64,000 nucleotides of DNA. It comes from Limnohabitans sp. TEGF004. Lineage in GTDB: Bacteria > Pseudomonadota > Gammaproteobacteria > Burkholderiales > Burkholderiaceae_C. The stretch lies in the NCBI RefSeq assembly GCF_027924965.1, contig NZ_AP027056.1, positions 1,178,001 through 1,242,000 of the forward strand. Reading direction: 5' to 3'. This document shows, piece by piece, positions 28,516 through 37,210 of this stretch. Position 1 is the stretch's first letter, and each line of letters begins with the position of its first letter. The translations under genes and the position numbers were made by a program. Under the pieces are notes generated by a model. It saw only the letters and a list, made by a program, of their open reading frames with translations. It had not been told where the DNA came from and made no database searches.

Positions 28516-28773
28516 ATGGCAAAAGAAGAAATGATCGAAATGAAGGGTGTCGTGACCGAGGTCTTGCCCGACTCTCGCTACCGCGTCACCCTGGAAAACG
28601 GTCACTCACTGATCGCATACACCGCCGGCAAAATGCGCCTGCACCGCATCCGCATCATCGAAGGCGACAAGGTCACGGTTGAACTGTCGCCTTACGACAT
28701 GAACAAAGCCCGTGTGACCTTCCGCCACATCGAAGGCAAGGGTCCAGGCCCAGCGGTCAAACGTCGTTTTTAA
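28516..28773 (+). CDS. infA: Translation initiation factor IF-1 paralogue with C-terminal tail
   Basis: The 85-residue protein matches IF-1 along its S1-type OB fold: [58 protein letters not shown]. Canonical IF-1 has about 72 residues, while this one adds about 13 ([13 protein letters not shown]). Burkholderiales often carry a second infA-like gene of this length outside the ribosomal-protein operon, and I think this is that copy. It stands alone, not next to secY or rpmJ. It may act as an initiation factor or a cold-adapted RNA chaperone; sequence alone does not decide. Confidence 0.88.
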   Translation: MAKEEMIEMKGVVTEVLPDSRYRVTLENGHSLIAYTAGKMRLHRIRIIEGDKVTVELSPYDMNKARVTFRHIEGKGPGPAVKRRF

Positions 28774-28798
28774 ACAAGCCGCCACGCGGTAATTTGGC

Positions 28799-29419
28799 GT
28801 GTACCTGCCCCCGCAGTTCAAAGCCAAAGATGAGGCACATGCGCTCGCTCTCATGCGAGCGCATCCGTTTGCAAACCTCATCAGTGTGGACGACGATGGT
28901 TTTCCAGCCGTCACGCACATTCCCCTTCATTTGACACAAGCCAATGGCCAGCACGTGTTGCTGGGCCACTGTGCCAAGGCCAACCCGCATTGGCGTTATT
29001 TGCAGTCGCGCCCCCAAGCACTGGTGACCTTCATGGGTCCGCAGGCCTATATGTCGCCCAAGGTGTATCCAGACCTCACGCGCGTGCCCACGTGGAGCTA
29101 CTTGGCAGTGCATGCCAAGGTTGATGCCACATTGGTAGAAGAGCCTGCTGCCAAAGACCGCTTACTCAAACAACTCATTGGTGACCACGAGCCGCCTTAT
29201 GCCGCGCAGTGGCGTGGTTTGGGTGAAGACTACCAACACAAAATGCTCAACGCCATCGTAGCGTTTGAGTTGTGCATCACCGAGCTGCAATGCAAGCTCA
29301 AACTCAACCAACACCGCCCCGAATCACACGCGGCCATGCATGCTGCCTATGCGCAGGGCAGCGCGGATGAGCAAGCTTTGGCTGAATGGATGGTCAAGCT
29401 CGGCATGGTGCAGCCATGA
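28799..29419 (+). CDS. FMN-binding PaiB-type protein
   Basis: The 206-residue protein resembles the PaiB / 'negative transcriptional regulator' family of split-barrel FMN-binding proteins: MYLPPQFKAKDE at the start, FANLISVDDDGFPAVTHIPL, LLGHCAKANPHWR and the VPTWSYLAVHAK segment. It begins at GTG 28799. In Bacillus PaiB affects sporulation and protease genes; in proteobacteria the role is mostly unknown. The ATGA overlap with tadA indicates coupled translation. Confidence 0.85.
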   Translation: MYLPPQFKAKDEAHALALMRAHPFANLISVDDDGFPAVTHIPLHLTQANGQHVLLGHCAKANPHWRYLQSRPQALVTFMGPQAYMSPKVYPDLTRVPTWSYLAVHAKVDATLVEEPAAKDRLLKQLIGDHEPPYAAQWRGLGEDYQHKMLNAIVAFELCITELQCKLKLNQHRPESHAAMHAAYAQGSADEQALAEWMVKLGMVQP

Positions 29420-30447
29420 CGCATTCGCCTGAAGATATCGGCTTCATGCAGCTGGCCTTGCGCCAAGCGCAAGCTGCTGCCGATGCCGGTGAAGTGCCGG
29501 TGGGTGCGGTGGTGGTGAGGGCAGGGCAGGTGATTGCCTCGGCCCACAACGCACCGTTGGCCAGCCATGACCCCACAGCGCATGCCGAAGTAAATGCTAT
29601 GCGCGCTGCGGCCCAAGCGCTGGGCAACTACCGACTGGACGACTGCACCTTGTATGTGACGCTAGAGCCTTGCGCCATGTGCAGCGGCGCGGCGCTGCAT
29701 GCGCGTTTCAAGCGCGTGGTGTTTGGCGCGACCGAGCCTAAAACAGGTGCAGCGGGTTCGGTACTCAATCTGTTTGCGCACGAACAAATCAACCACCAAA
29801 CCCAAGTGACCGGCGGGGTGTTGGCCCACGAATGTGCGGCACTGCTGCAAGGCTTTTTTGAACAACGCCGTGCTCAGCAACAGCTGAGCAAAGTACCTTT
29901 GCGTGAAGATGCTTTGCGCACTTCAGACGCTGCATTTTCCAGTTTGGATGTGCCAATTGCGCTGTCGCATTTCACGGCTGACTTACCCGCTTTAGACGGC
30001 TTGCGTTTGCATTGGTTTGACAACCGCACCAGCAACACACAAGCCCAAGCCTCACCGCATGTGTATCTGCATGGGCTCGACGACTGGAGCGTGCAATATG
30101 CGCCGCAACTGCAATCGGCAGAGCCTGTGATCGCTTTGGACTTGCCTGGGTTTGGCCTGTCTGACAAGCCTAAAAAAATCGCTACGCATCGCTTGGCGTG
30201 GCACGCACAAGTGCTGCGCGAGTTTTTGGCTAGCGTACAGCCCGCGCCGTCGGCTTTGCATGCACCGCGTGTGATGGCACCTTTGCTGGCTAATTTGCAA
30301 TTGCCTATCCATTGGGTCGAGTCACCCGAGCTATCCGCTGCTTTGCGCGATGCGCCATATCCAGACCGTGGCCACATGGCAGGTCCTCGTGCCTTGAGCA
30401 CCTTGCTGATGGCACCTGTATCCACGCCACCGCCGAAACGAAGTTAA
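29416..30447 (+). CDS. tadA: tRNA adenosine(34) deaminase TadA with degenerate hydrolase-like tail
   Basis: Residues 1-155 are a complete TadA: HAE (56-58) with the catalytic glutamate, PCAMC (85-89) for zinc, and the surrounding deaminase fold. It converts A34 to inosine in tRNA-Arg(ACG). Residues about 185-343 resemble an alpha/beta hydrolase: HGLDDWS (219-225) and DLPGFGLSDKP (242-252) match the oxyanion region and strand 4. The nucleophile elbow GxSxG expected after residue 275 is missing, and DAPYPDRG (312-319), which recalls a lid/cap segment of haloalkane-dehalogenase-like proteins, follows directly. The tail therefore looks internally deleted and inactive. It is start-coupled to the PaiB-like gene. 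Confidence 0.9.
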   Translation: MTHSPEDIGFMQLALRQAQAAADAGEVPVGAVVVRAGQVIASAHNAPLASHDPTAHAEVNAMRAAAQALGNYRLDDCTLYVTLEPCAMCSGAALHARFKRVVFGATEPKTGAAGSVLNLFAHEQINHQTQVTGGVLAHECAALLQGFFEQRRAQQQLSKVPLREDALRTSDAAFSSLDVPIALSHFTADLPALDGLRLHWFDNRTSNTQAQASPHVYLHGLDDWSVQYAPQLQSAEPVIALDLPGFGLSDKPKKIATHRLAWHAQVLREFLASVQPAPSALHAPRVMAPLLANLQLPIHWVESPELSAALRDAPYPDRGHMAGPRALSTLLMAPVSTPPPKRS

Positions 30448-30449
30448 GC

Positions 30450-30945
30450 ATGTCTAACGCCACACCCACCATCGGTTACGAAGTGAAGTTTCAGAGGGTT
30501 GGTGTAGGAGGAGGGGCTTGGGTGCGGCTTGGGTTTGGCCAGTTTGGTGGTGCACCGTCGCGAGGGCAACATCACCGCCAGCGATTGCCACCCGTTGACC
30601 GAGACTTTCCTCAAAGCCAATGTGTTGTTGAACAAATTGCCACCCTTGCATTACGAAACGGGTAACTGGGGCAGGTCCAACAAAGGCTTAGGTGCGTTTG
30701 ACCTGCTCATCGCCAGCGATGTGTTGTATGAGCGCAGCCACCCGGCTCAGTTGTCGGGCTTTATCCAACAGCATGCAGCAGAGGGCGCTGAAGTGCTCAT
30801 CATTGACCCCAACCGTGGCAACCGCAGCGCGTTTCACAAAGACATGGCGAACATGGGTTTTGGCGTGACGGAAATCATCATCAATGAGCCTTTGCACGAC
30901 CTGAGTGCGTATCGAGGTCGCTTGCTCCATTACAGACGTGGTTGA
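30450..30945 (+). pseudogene. Broken SAM-dependent methyltransferase gene
   Basis: An ATG at 30450, two bases after the tadA stop, opens a frame (MSNATPTIGYEVKFQ...) that looks like the N-terminus of a small class I methyltransferase. The body is found in another frame from about 30511 to 30945, reading GLGCGLGLASLVVHRR (SAM motif I), then TASDCHPL, FDLLIASDVLYERSHP and IIDPNRGN. The frames differ by one base, a TAG (30505-30507) blocks the second frame, and roughly 60 codons expected between them are absent. A deletion with frameshift is the simplest reading. A protein from TTG 30529 would lack most of the SAM-binding region's start. Confidence 0.75.
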
Positions 30946-30981
30946 GTGAATCACGCCTAAATTTGCCGCGACAATGGAGGG

Positions 30982-31911
30982 ATGGCTCATATTTACATCT
31001 ATTCTCCCAGCGGCGCGGTGCGCGACAAAGCAGCTTTCAAACGTGGCGTGGCACGCCTGAAAAAACTCGGCCACGAGGTAGAGCTTGATGCTGACGCACT
31101 CAGCAGCCACACCCGTTTTGCCGGTGACGATGCCACTCGCTTAGCAGCCATCCATCGCGCAGCCGATAGTGGCGCAGATGTGGCCTTGATTTCACGCGGT
31201 GGTTACGGCCTCACACGCATCTTGCCAGCCATCAAATACAAACAAGTGGCCAAAGCCATTGCCAAAGGCACGCAGTTTGTGGGCTTGAGCGACTTCACGG
31301 CTTTTCAAAATGCACTGCTTGCCAAAACTGGGGCGGTCACTTGGGCGGGGCCCGCCTTGGGCGAAGACTTTGGTGCAGAGCAGCCAGACGACATCATGGA
31401 GGCTTGTTTTGACGACATGGTCAGCGGCCAGGGCGAGGGCGCGGGTTGGCAATTGTCTAAAGCTTGCGCTGCAGCTAATGAGACACGCCGCCCTGGTGTA
31501 TGGGCACGCGATGCCGTACTTTGGGGTGGTAATTTGGCTGTATTGGTTTCTTTACTCGGCACGCCCTATTTCCCCCAAATTAAAAATGGCGTGTTGTTCT
31601 TAGAAGATGTGGGTGAACATCCATACCGTGTTGAACGCATGCTGACGCAGCTGTTGCATGCAGGCGTATTGGCTGATCAAAAAGCGATTGTGTTGGGTCA
31701 GTTCAACAGCTACAAGCTCACGCCACACGACAAAGGCTTCAAACTTCAAAGCGTCGTCGATTGGCTGCGCGCGCAAATCAAAGCGCCCGTACTAACTGAT
31801 TTGCCGTTTGGCCATGTCGCAACCAAGCTCTGTTTACCCGTTGGCGAAAAGATTGACTTGGTGGTGGAAGATCGTGATGCCTTATTGCTTTGGGCACATG
31901 CTGATCATTGA
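30982..31911 (+). CDS. LD-carboxypeptidase (peptidase S66, LdcA/MccF family)
   Basis: The 309-residue protein belongs to the S66 serine peptidases that cut L,D-bonds in murein tetrapeptides or process microcin-like compounds. Visible features are ISRGGYGLTRIL, the nucleophile segment GLSDFTAFQNAL (the serine of the usual G-x-S-D), LFLEDVGEHPYRVERML carrying a catalytic glutamate, and the histidine in LPFGHVATKLCLP. No signal peptide is seen, which fits cytoplasmic murein recycling as for LdcA. It stands alone after the methyltransferase remnant. Confidence 0.9.
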   Translation: MAHIYIYSPSGAVRDKAAFKRGVARLKKLGHEVELDADALSSHTRFAGDDATRLAAIHRAADSGADVALISRGGYGLTRILPAIKYKQVAKAIAKGTQFVGLSDFTAFQNALLAKTGAVTWAGPALGEDFGAEQPDDIMEACFDDMVSGQGEGAGWQLSKACAAANETRRPGVWARDAVLWGGNLAVLVSLLGTPYFPQIKNGVLFLEDVGEHPYRVERMLTQLLHAGVLADQKAIVLGQFNSYKLTPHDKGFKLQSVVDWLRAQIKAPVLTDLPFGHVATKLCLPVGEKIDLVVEDRDALLLWAHADH

Positions 31912-31957
31912 TTTGAAATCTGTATTGTTTGATACGATGTATATTATGTAAAGTTAA

Positions 31958-31989
31958 ATAAACAAAGAAAACCGCGTAGATCTGCGGTT
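31958..31989 (-). terminator. Terminator after the mltG-tmk-holB-tatD-ankyrin operon
   Basis: AACCGC and GCGGTT form a six-base stem with an eight-base loop; the minus strand then reads TTTTCTTTGTTT. It follows the ankyrin-protein stop by eight bases. The AT-rich stretch 31912-31957 beside it holds nothing else I recognise. Confidence 0.65.
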
Positions 31990-31996
31990 CTTGCGT

Positions 31997-32677
31997 TCAC
32001 TTGGTGGCGCTCTCTTCTTTGATTGGATTTTGGATGTACCAAGCTTCGGTGAATGCTTTGATATAGAAAACGCTTTGTGGCTGGTCCACACGCACAGCCA
32101 AGTCCAAGGCAGATGCGTTGCCGTTGTTGACGAGCGTGGGGTCTGCACCTTCTTCCAGCAGCAACTTCACAGCCAAAGGCGGCGCTGAATAAGCTGCCAT
32201 CATCAAAGGTGTTGTGCCATTGGCGGATTCGCTGTCAATGTAGGCATCGTTGTCTAGCAACAAACGCATCATTTCACGATGGCCACGTGTGGCCGCGTAA
32301 TGCAAGGGTGTCCAGCCTGTTTTGTTGACTTCTGCGCCACGCTGAATTAACACTTTGGCTAGTTCTAGATGGTTGTTAATTGCTGCAAGCATGAGTGGTG
32401 TTTCGCCCAACTGGTTTTGGACATTCAGGTTGGCTTGTGGGTGCTTCGCCAAAGTCAAGGCTGATTTGGGCGCTTCTGATTGGATGGCGACCAACAGGCC
32501 TGCAACACCTTTCTCGTTAGGTGTATTGGGGTCAAAACCTCGCACTAGGAGCTTCTGAATCACATCGGCTCGGTCCAGGTGCATTGCTGCAAAAAAATCA
32601 TCATACGAACCTGCATTGGATAAAGAATACCCAATAAAAACATATAGATAAAAAAAATACTTAAAGTATTTTCTCAT
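31997..32677 (-). CDS. Exported ankyrin-repeat protein
   Basis: The 226-residue protein has an N-terminal signal peptide (MRKYFKYFFYLYVFIGYSLS, likely cut after SNA) and about five ankyrin repeats; the clearest are GETPLMLAAINNHLELAKVLI, GWTPLHYAATRGHREMMRLLL and GTTPLMMAAYSAPPLAVKLLL. It is therefore a periplasmic or surface protein-binding scaffold. Its ATG overlaps the tatD stop as ATGA. The signal-peptide stretch is conspicuously AT-rich compared with the repeats. Binding partner unknown; the position in a murein/DNA-replication operon does not reveal it. Confidence 0.85.
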   Translation of the reverse strand: MRKYFKYFFYLYVFIGYSLSNAGSYDDFFAAMHLDRADVIQKLLVRGFDPNTPNEKGVAGLLVAIQSEAPKSALTLAKHPQANLNVQNQLGETPLMLAAINNHLELAKVLIQRGAEVNKTGWTPLHYAATRGHREMMRLLLDNDAYIDSESANGTTPLMMAAYSAPPLAVKLLLEEGADPTLVNNGNASALDLAVRVDQPQSVFYIKAFTEAWYIQNPIKEESATK

Positions 32678-33468
32678 TTAAGAACACCGCTGAAAAGTTG
32701 GTCAAAGTTGCGACTGGTGGCCTCAGCCACGGCTTCCACTGTCATGCCTTTGATTTCTGCAATCTGCTGCGCAACAAACGGCACAAACGATGGATTATTG
32801 GTCTTGCCTCGATGAGGAACAGGGGCCAAATAAGGGCTGTCAGTCTCAATCAAGATGCGGTCCATCGGCACAAATTGCGCGACGTCACGCAAGTCTTGGG
32901 CATTTTTGAAGGTCAAGATGCCGGAGAACGAGATGTACAGGCCAAGGTCTAAGCCTGCACGGGCCACGTCTGCGGTTTCGGTGAAGCAGTGAAACACGCC
33001 CCCTGCACTGCCGGCTGAGCCGTTTTCGCCCTGCTCTTTCAAAATCGCCACGGTGTCTGCCGACGAGCTGCGGGTGTGGATGACCAAAGGCAGCTGGGTT
33101 TGCTGCGCGGCTTCGATGTGGATGCGAAAGCGGTTGCGCTGCCATTCCATGTCGGTAACGGTGCGCTCGCCCAAGCGGTAATAGTCCAACCCAGTTTCGC
33201 CAATGCCCACTACTTTGGGCAGTTGAGCGCGGGTCAACAGGTCATCGAGCGTGGGTTCTTGCACGCCTTCGTTGTCGGGGTGCACGCCCACGGTGGCCCA
33301 AAAGTTGTCGAACTGCGTGGCTAAGCCGTGCACCTCAGGAAAACGCTCGAGTGTTGTGCTGATGACCAAAGCGCGCGTGACTTGGGCCTTGGCCATGTCG
33401 TCGCGGATGGTGTGGATGTTTTCAACCAGCTCTGGAAAATTCAGGTGGCAATGGGAATCGGTGAACAT
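32674..33468 (-). CDS. tatD: TatD-family metal-dependent deoxyribonuclease
   Basis: The 264-residue TIM-barrel hydrolase has all metal ligands of the TatD family: SHCHLN near the N-terminus, GIGETGLDYY, the HTR histidine, the FHCF histidine and the aspartate in ETDSPYL. Family members are 3'-5' exonucleases or D-aminoacyl hydrolase-like enzymes linked to DNA repair. It follows holB by nine bases; mltG-tmk-holB-tatD is a widely conserved order. A PilZ-protein gene often found between holB and tatD in pseudomonads is absent. Confidence 0.93.
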   Translation of the reverse strand: MFTDSHCHLNFPELVENIHTIRDDMAKAQVTRALVISTTLERFPEVHGLATQFDNFWATVGVHPDNEGVQEPTLDDLLTRAQLPKVVGIGETGLDYYRLGERTVTDMEWQRNRFRIHIEAAQQTQLPLVIHTRSSSADTVAILKEQGENGSAGSAGGVFHCFTETADVARAGLDLGLYISFSGILTFKNAQDLRDVAQFVPMDRILIETDSPYLAPVPHRGKTNNPSFVPFVAQQIAEIKGMTVEAVAEATSRNFDQLFSGVLK

Positions 33469-33477
33469 GGTTTTCTT

Positions 33478-34497
33478 TTAATCTTTGGCGCGCAGGGCCG
33501 TTTGCGCACGTGCCACCAAGGCTTCAAACATGAGGCCTGCGTTGTAGGGGTGTTCAGACGTGCGGGCGGCATCCATCAGGTCTTTGGACCATTGGGTGAG
33601 TGAACTAACCGTGCCCGCAGCTGGCAAATCTGCCGCCATAAAAAAACGTGGTTCAGCGCCCGTGCGCAAAGCCAGCAGGTCGTGACACAGCTTTTGCAGC
33701 ATGGCGATGGCTTGCGATGGTGTAGCGTCTGACACTGCGCCCACATCGCCGCGCATGACGGCCTTGGGCAGGGCTGCCCAGTGTGCGGCTTTGAGTCCGG
33801 TATTGGCTAGATCGAGTCCATCCTCGGGTCGGCCTCCGGCCGCGCGCAGCAACACGGCTGCATCTGCCGCTGGTACGCCTTGGGCTTGTAGCCAGCTCAA
33901 AGCCTCGGCTTCAGTGGGCCAAACCATGGTGTGGGTTTGGCAACGGCTGCGGATGGTGGGCAGCAGCTGGTGAGCGGCTTCGCTGGCCAGTACAAAGCGG
34001 CATTCGCCTGGCGGTTCTTCGAGGGTTTTAAGAATTGTGTTGGCCGTCACATGGTTCATGCGTTCAGCTGGGTAGACAAACACCACTTTGGTCGATCCGC
34101 CTGAGCGGGTTTGCTGGCTGAAAGCCACCATGTCGCGAGCGGCTTCGACGCGAATCTCTTTGCTGGGCTTGCGCTTTTTGTCGTCTAACTCTTTTTGAGT
34201 TTTCTCGTCCAAGGGCCAGCTGAGTTCAAGCGCCAAAGCTTCCGGCATGAGTGTGCGCAGGTCGGCATGGGTGCGCACATCAACCGCGTGGCAGCTGCGG
34301 CATTGGTAACAAGCGCCCTGCTTCGTGGGTGCCTCGCACAGCCAAGCACGGGCCAGTTCTAGGCCCAGTGTGTATTGACCCAAGCCCGATGGGCCTTGTA
34401 GCAGCCAGGCGTGGCCGCGTCGCTCTAGCAAGGTGGTGAGTTGGCCTTGTAGCCATGGGCTCAAGACAGGCCTAGCGTGTGTGGTGGTCTCTGTCAT
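33478..34497 (-). CDS. holB: DNA polymerase III subunit delta'
   Basis: Clamp-loader subunit. The 339-residue protein has the AAA+ start LLQGPSGLGQYTLGLEL, where the Walker A lysine is missing, as is normal for delta', which does not hydrolyse ATP. A zinc module (CYQCRSC, with an earlier cysteine in LCEAP) follows, then VVFVYPAERM and TLEEPPGECRFVLAS, the sensor region. It lies between tmk and tatD with short gaps. Confidence 0.92.
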   Translation of the reverse strand: MTETTTHARPVLSPWLQGQLTTLLERRGHAWLLQGPSGLGQYTLGLELARAWLCEAPTKQGACYQCRSCHAVDVRTHADLRTLMPEALALELSWPLDEKTQKELDDKKRKPSKEIRVEAARDMVAFSQQTRSGGSTKVVFVYPAERMNHVTANTILKTLEEPPGECRFVLASEAAHQLLPTIRSRCQTHTMVWPTEAEALSWLQAQGVPAADAAVLLRAAGGRPEDGLDLANTGLKAAHWAALPKAVMRGDVGAVSDATPSQAIAMLQKLCHDLLALRTGAEPRFFMAADLPAAGTVSSLTQWSKDLMDAARTSEHPYNAGLMFEALVARAQTALRAKD

Positions 34498-34510
34498 GCG
34501 ACGCTAGCCA

Positions 34511-35176
34511 TCAATTGGCGCTCAACCAGCCGCGCTGCACAAAGTTGAGGTGCAGTTGCTGCCAAACGGCTTCACGGGTTTGGGCGGCGTCTAGGCGGAC
34601 AAAACGTTGTGCGTCGGCTCTGGCGCGGGCGGCATAGCCGTCAGACACTTTTTGGAAAAACTCAACGGGTTGCGCCTCAAACCGGTCGGGCACACGTGCA
34701 CCGGCTAGGCGCACAGCGGCAATGGCTGGGTCAAGCTCAAACCACACCGTCACATCGGGTTGGCGAAAGCCTTTGCTTGAAGGGCTGACTGCGTCAGTGG
34801 AAATCGCTTGTACCCATTGCTCAAGCTGTTTGAGCATACCCAAATCAAACCCACGGCCGCTGCCTTGGTAGGCAAAGGTGGCGTCGGTGAAACGGTCACA
34901 CAGCACCACGTCGCCGCGCGCCAACGCGGGCTCAATCACGTTGCGTAGATGGTCGCGGCGGGCCGCGAAGATCAGCAGGGCTTCGGTCAGCGAGTCCATC
35001 GCATCGTGCAGCACCATCTCGCGCAGCTTTTCGGCCAAAGGTGTGCCGCCGGGCTCGCGGGTGAGCGTGACTTGGCGGCCCTGCGCTTTGAACGCCGCGG
35101 CCAAGCCATCGATGTGCGTGGACTTGCCCGCGCCGTCGATGCCTTCAAAACTGATGAACAGACCTGTTTTTGTCAT
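34511..35176 (-). CDS. tmk: Thymidylate kinase
   Basis: Phosphorylates dTMP to dTDP. The 221-residue protein shows the P-loop [11 protein letters not shown] (residues about 9-19), the [12 protein letters not shown] substrate segment, and a LID region with the arginine-rich ARVPDRFE. Length is normal. It precedes holB by 13 bases and follows mltG by 25 bases, so it is part of the same operon. Confidence 0.96.
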   Translation of the reverse strand: MTKTGLFISFEGIDGAGKSTHIDGLAAAFKAQGRQVTLTREPGGTPLAEKLREMVLHDAMDSLTEALLIFAARRDHLRNVIEPALARGDVVLCDRFTDATFAYQGSGRGFDLGMLKQLEQWVQAISTDAVSPSSKGFRQPDVTVWFELDPAIAAVRLAGARVPDRFEAQPVEFFQKVSDGYAARARADAQRFVRLDAAQTREAVWQQLHLNFVQRGWLSAN

Positions 35177-35201
35177 AGCCCGCTATTTTGCCTGTTCAAC
35201 A

Positions 35202-36203
35202 TCACTGACCAGCAGCTTTGCGTTGGTAGCGATTGACTGCGGCATTGTGCTCATCCAGCGTCGCGCTGAAGTAGCTCGTGCCGTCGCCCTTGGCCACAAA
35301 GTACAACGCATTGCTGGGCGCAGGCTGCACGGCGGCCTTGAGCGCGTTGCGCCCAGGCATGGCGATGGGCGTAGGCGGCAAGCCTTTGCGGGTGTAGGTG
35401 TTCCACGGGTGGTCAGTGCGCAAGTCTGCACGGCGCAGGTTGCCATCGAAGTTGTCGAACATGCCGTAAATCACCGTGGGATCGGTTTGCAGAGGCATAC
35501 CGATGGCCAAACGGTTGTGAAATACACGGCTGATGGTGGTGCGGTCGCTTTCGCGGCCAGTTTCTTTTTCAACGATGCTGGCCAAAATCAAGGCCTCATC
35601 GATCGTTTTGATTTGAATGTCCGGTTGGCGTTTGCCCCATGCGGCGGCCAGTTGTTTGGTCATGGCCTTGGCTGCACGTTCCATCACATGCAGCTCAGAC
35701 GTGCCTTTGCCGTAGGTATAGGTGTCTGGGAAAAACCTGCCTTCAGGGGCCACACCCGGCATGCCCAGCTTGGCCATGAGTTCGTCATCGCTCAGGCCTT
35801 TGGTGTCGTGTTTGAGGCCTTCTGCTTTGGCCAACGCAGCGCGGAATTGGCGGAATGTCCAGCCGTCGATCAGGCTGATGGCTTTGAGGCTTTCTTCACC
35901 ACGGGTGAGCTTGCGCAGCAAATCAAGCGGCGTGTTGCCTTGGCTCAGCTCGTAGCTGCCCGCTCGAAGCTTGCGCGATTGGCCACTGGCGCGGAAAAAC
36001 GCATACAGCACCACGGGCGGCACATCCACACCCGCATCGACCACCGCTTGGGCAATGCCGCGCACAGGGGTTTGCGGCTCAATGGACACGTCCACAGTGG
36101 GCGTGGGCATCGACATGGGGGTCAACATCCACCAGCCAGAGACCGCTGACAACAACAGGGCCAGACTCAACACCGTCCAAAAGATTCGCTTGATGAGCCG
36201 CAT
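35202..36203 (-). CDS. mltG: Endolytic murein transglycosylase MltG
   Basis: Terminates nascent glycan strands in peptidoglycan. I start at ATG 36201-36203 (MRLIKRIFWTVLSLALLL), which places one transmembrane helix at residues about 8-26; the longer frame would extend into the ygfZ leader. The 333-residue protein has a LysM-like subdomain and the YceG catalytic domain, with the catalytic glutamate in ASIVEKETG (Glu212), then FHNRL, LQTDPTVIYG and the C-terminal GLPPTPIAMPG motif. It is divergent from ygfZ with 51 bases between. Confidence 0.94.
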   Translation of the reverse strand: MRLIKRIFWTVLSLALLLSAVSGWWMLTPMSMPTPTVDVSIEPQTPVRGIAQAVVDAGVDVPPVVLYAFFRASGQSRKLRAGSYELSQGNTPLDLLRKLTRGEESLKAISLIDGWTFRQFRAALAKAEGLKHDTKGLSDDELMAKLGMPGVAPEGRFFPDTYTYGKGTSELHVMERAAKAMTKQLAAAWGKRQPDIQIKTIDEALILASIVEKETGRESDRTTISRVFHNRLAIGMPLQTDPTVIYGMFDNFDGNLRRADLRTDHPWNTYTRKGLPPTPIAMPGRNALKAAVQPAPSNALYFVAKGDGTSYFSATLDEHNAAVNRYQRKAAGQ

Positions 36204-36254
36204 CACAACCCTATGTCCAATCACGTTAATCAAGCGAGCATGATAATTCACCCT

Positions 36255-37193
36255 ATGTCACAGACCACATTTGCAACCTCCGCGCCTTTGAACGGCATCG
36301 CCCCCCTGCCCCACCTCGGCATCATCCGCGCTGCGGGTGAAGACGCCGCCAGCTTTTTGCACAACCAACTCACCAACGATGTGCTGTTGATGAAAGAAGG
36401 CCAATGCCGCTTGGCCGCTTTTTGCAACGCCAAGGGCCGCATGCAAGCAAGCTTTGTGGTTTACAAACGTTCCGCCGAAGAAGTGCTGCTGATTTGCCGC
36501 AAAGACCTGATGGCTCAAACCGTCAAACGCTTGTCGATGTTTGTGCTGCGTGCCAAGGCCAAGCTGAGCGATGCCAGTGATGAATTTCAGTTGCTCGGTC
36601 TGGCAGGTGATGCAGCGCTGGCGGCATTGAATGGTGCATCCGCAGACGCATGGCAACGCCACGTAGCGGATGCTGCCGACGTACTAACCCTCTACCCTGC
36701 CCTAGGTCAACCACGCGCTTTTTGGCTCGCGCCCAAAGACGTGGCAGCGCCCACAGGTCCAGCCCTCAGCGCAAACCTGTGGCAAGTGGGTGAAGTGATG
36801 AGCGGTATTGCATGGGTCGAGTTGGCCACCTTCGAAGCCTTTGTGCCGCAGATGCTCAACTACGAATCAGTCGATGGCGTGAACTTCAAAAAAGGTTGCT
36901 ATCCCGGTCAAGAGGTGGTGGCCCGTAGCCAGTTCCGTGGCACCTTGAAGCGCCGTGGGTTCATTGCGCAAAGTGCGGCACCGTTCACCGCGGGTCAAGA
37001 AGTGTTTTCTAGCTTAGACGCGACGCAGCCATGCGGCTTGGTGGCACAAGCCGCCAGCGATGGCGCAAGCCATGTGGCGGTGCTTGAGTTGCAACTCAGT
37101 GCCACTAAAAACAGCAGCTTGCATTTGGGGGCGGCAGATGGCCCAGTGCTGAGCCTGCTGCCACTGCCCTACGCTTTGCGTGAGGATATTTAA
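36255..37193 (+). CDS. ygfZ: Folate-binding protein YgfZ (iron-sulfur cluster maintenance)
   Basis: The 312-residue protein resembles the T-protein of glycine cleavage and has the signature KGCYPGQE (Cys215), required in YgfZ for tetrahydrofolate-dependent repair or assembly of iron-sulfur enzymes such as MiaB. The N-terminal FLHNQLTNDV segment is also typical. I use ATG 36255 rather than upstream in-frame codons, since those overlap the mltG leader. It is monocistronic: a short palindrome and a convergent gene follow. Confidence 0.92.
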   Translation: MSQTTFATSAPLNGIAPLPHLGIIRAAGEDAASFLHNQLTNDVLLMKEGQCRLAAFCNAKGRMQASFVVYKRSAEEVLLICRKDLMAQTVKRLSMFVLRAKAKLSDASDEFQLLGLAGDAALAALNGASADAWQRHVADAADVLTLYPALGQPRAFWLAPKDVAAPTGPALSANLWQVGEVMSGIAWVELATFEAFVPQMLNYESVDGVNFKKGCYPGQEVVARSQFRGTLKRRGFIAQSAAPFTAGQEVFSSLDATQPCGLVAQAASDGASHVAVLELQLSATKNSSLHLGAADGPVLSLLPLPYALREDI

Positions 37194-37210
37194 GCTGCCG
37201 CGTGCTTAAA
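37189..37210. terminator. Short convergent palindrome at the ygfZ / outer-membrane protein ends
   Basis: TTTAAGC (37189-37195) and GCTTAAA (37204-37210) are perfect seven-base arms with an eight-base loop that include the ygfZ stop codon and the region next to the stop of the convergent gene. The stem is AT-rich, and only short A/T runs flank it, so termination strength is doubtful. Confidence 0.35.

Noticed and set aside
33478..34497. Inactivating loss of the Walker A lysine in holB
   Set aside because: Delta' subunits normally lack a functional P-loop, so this is the family state and not damage.
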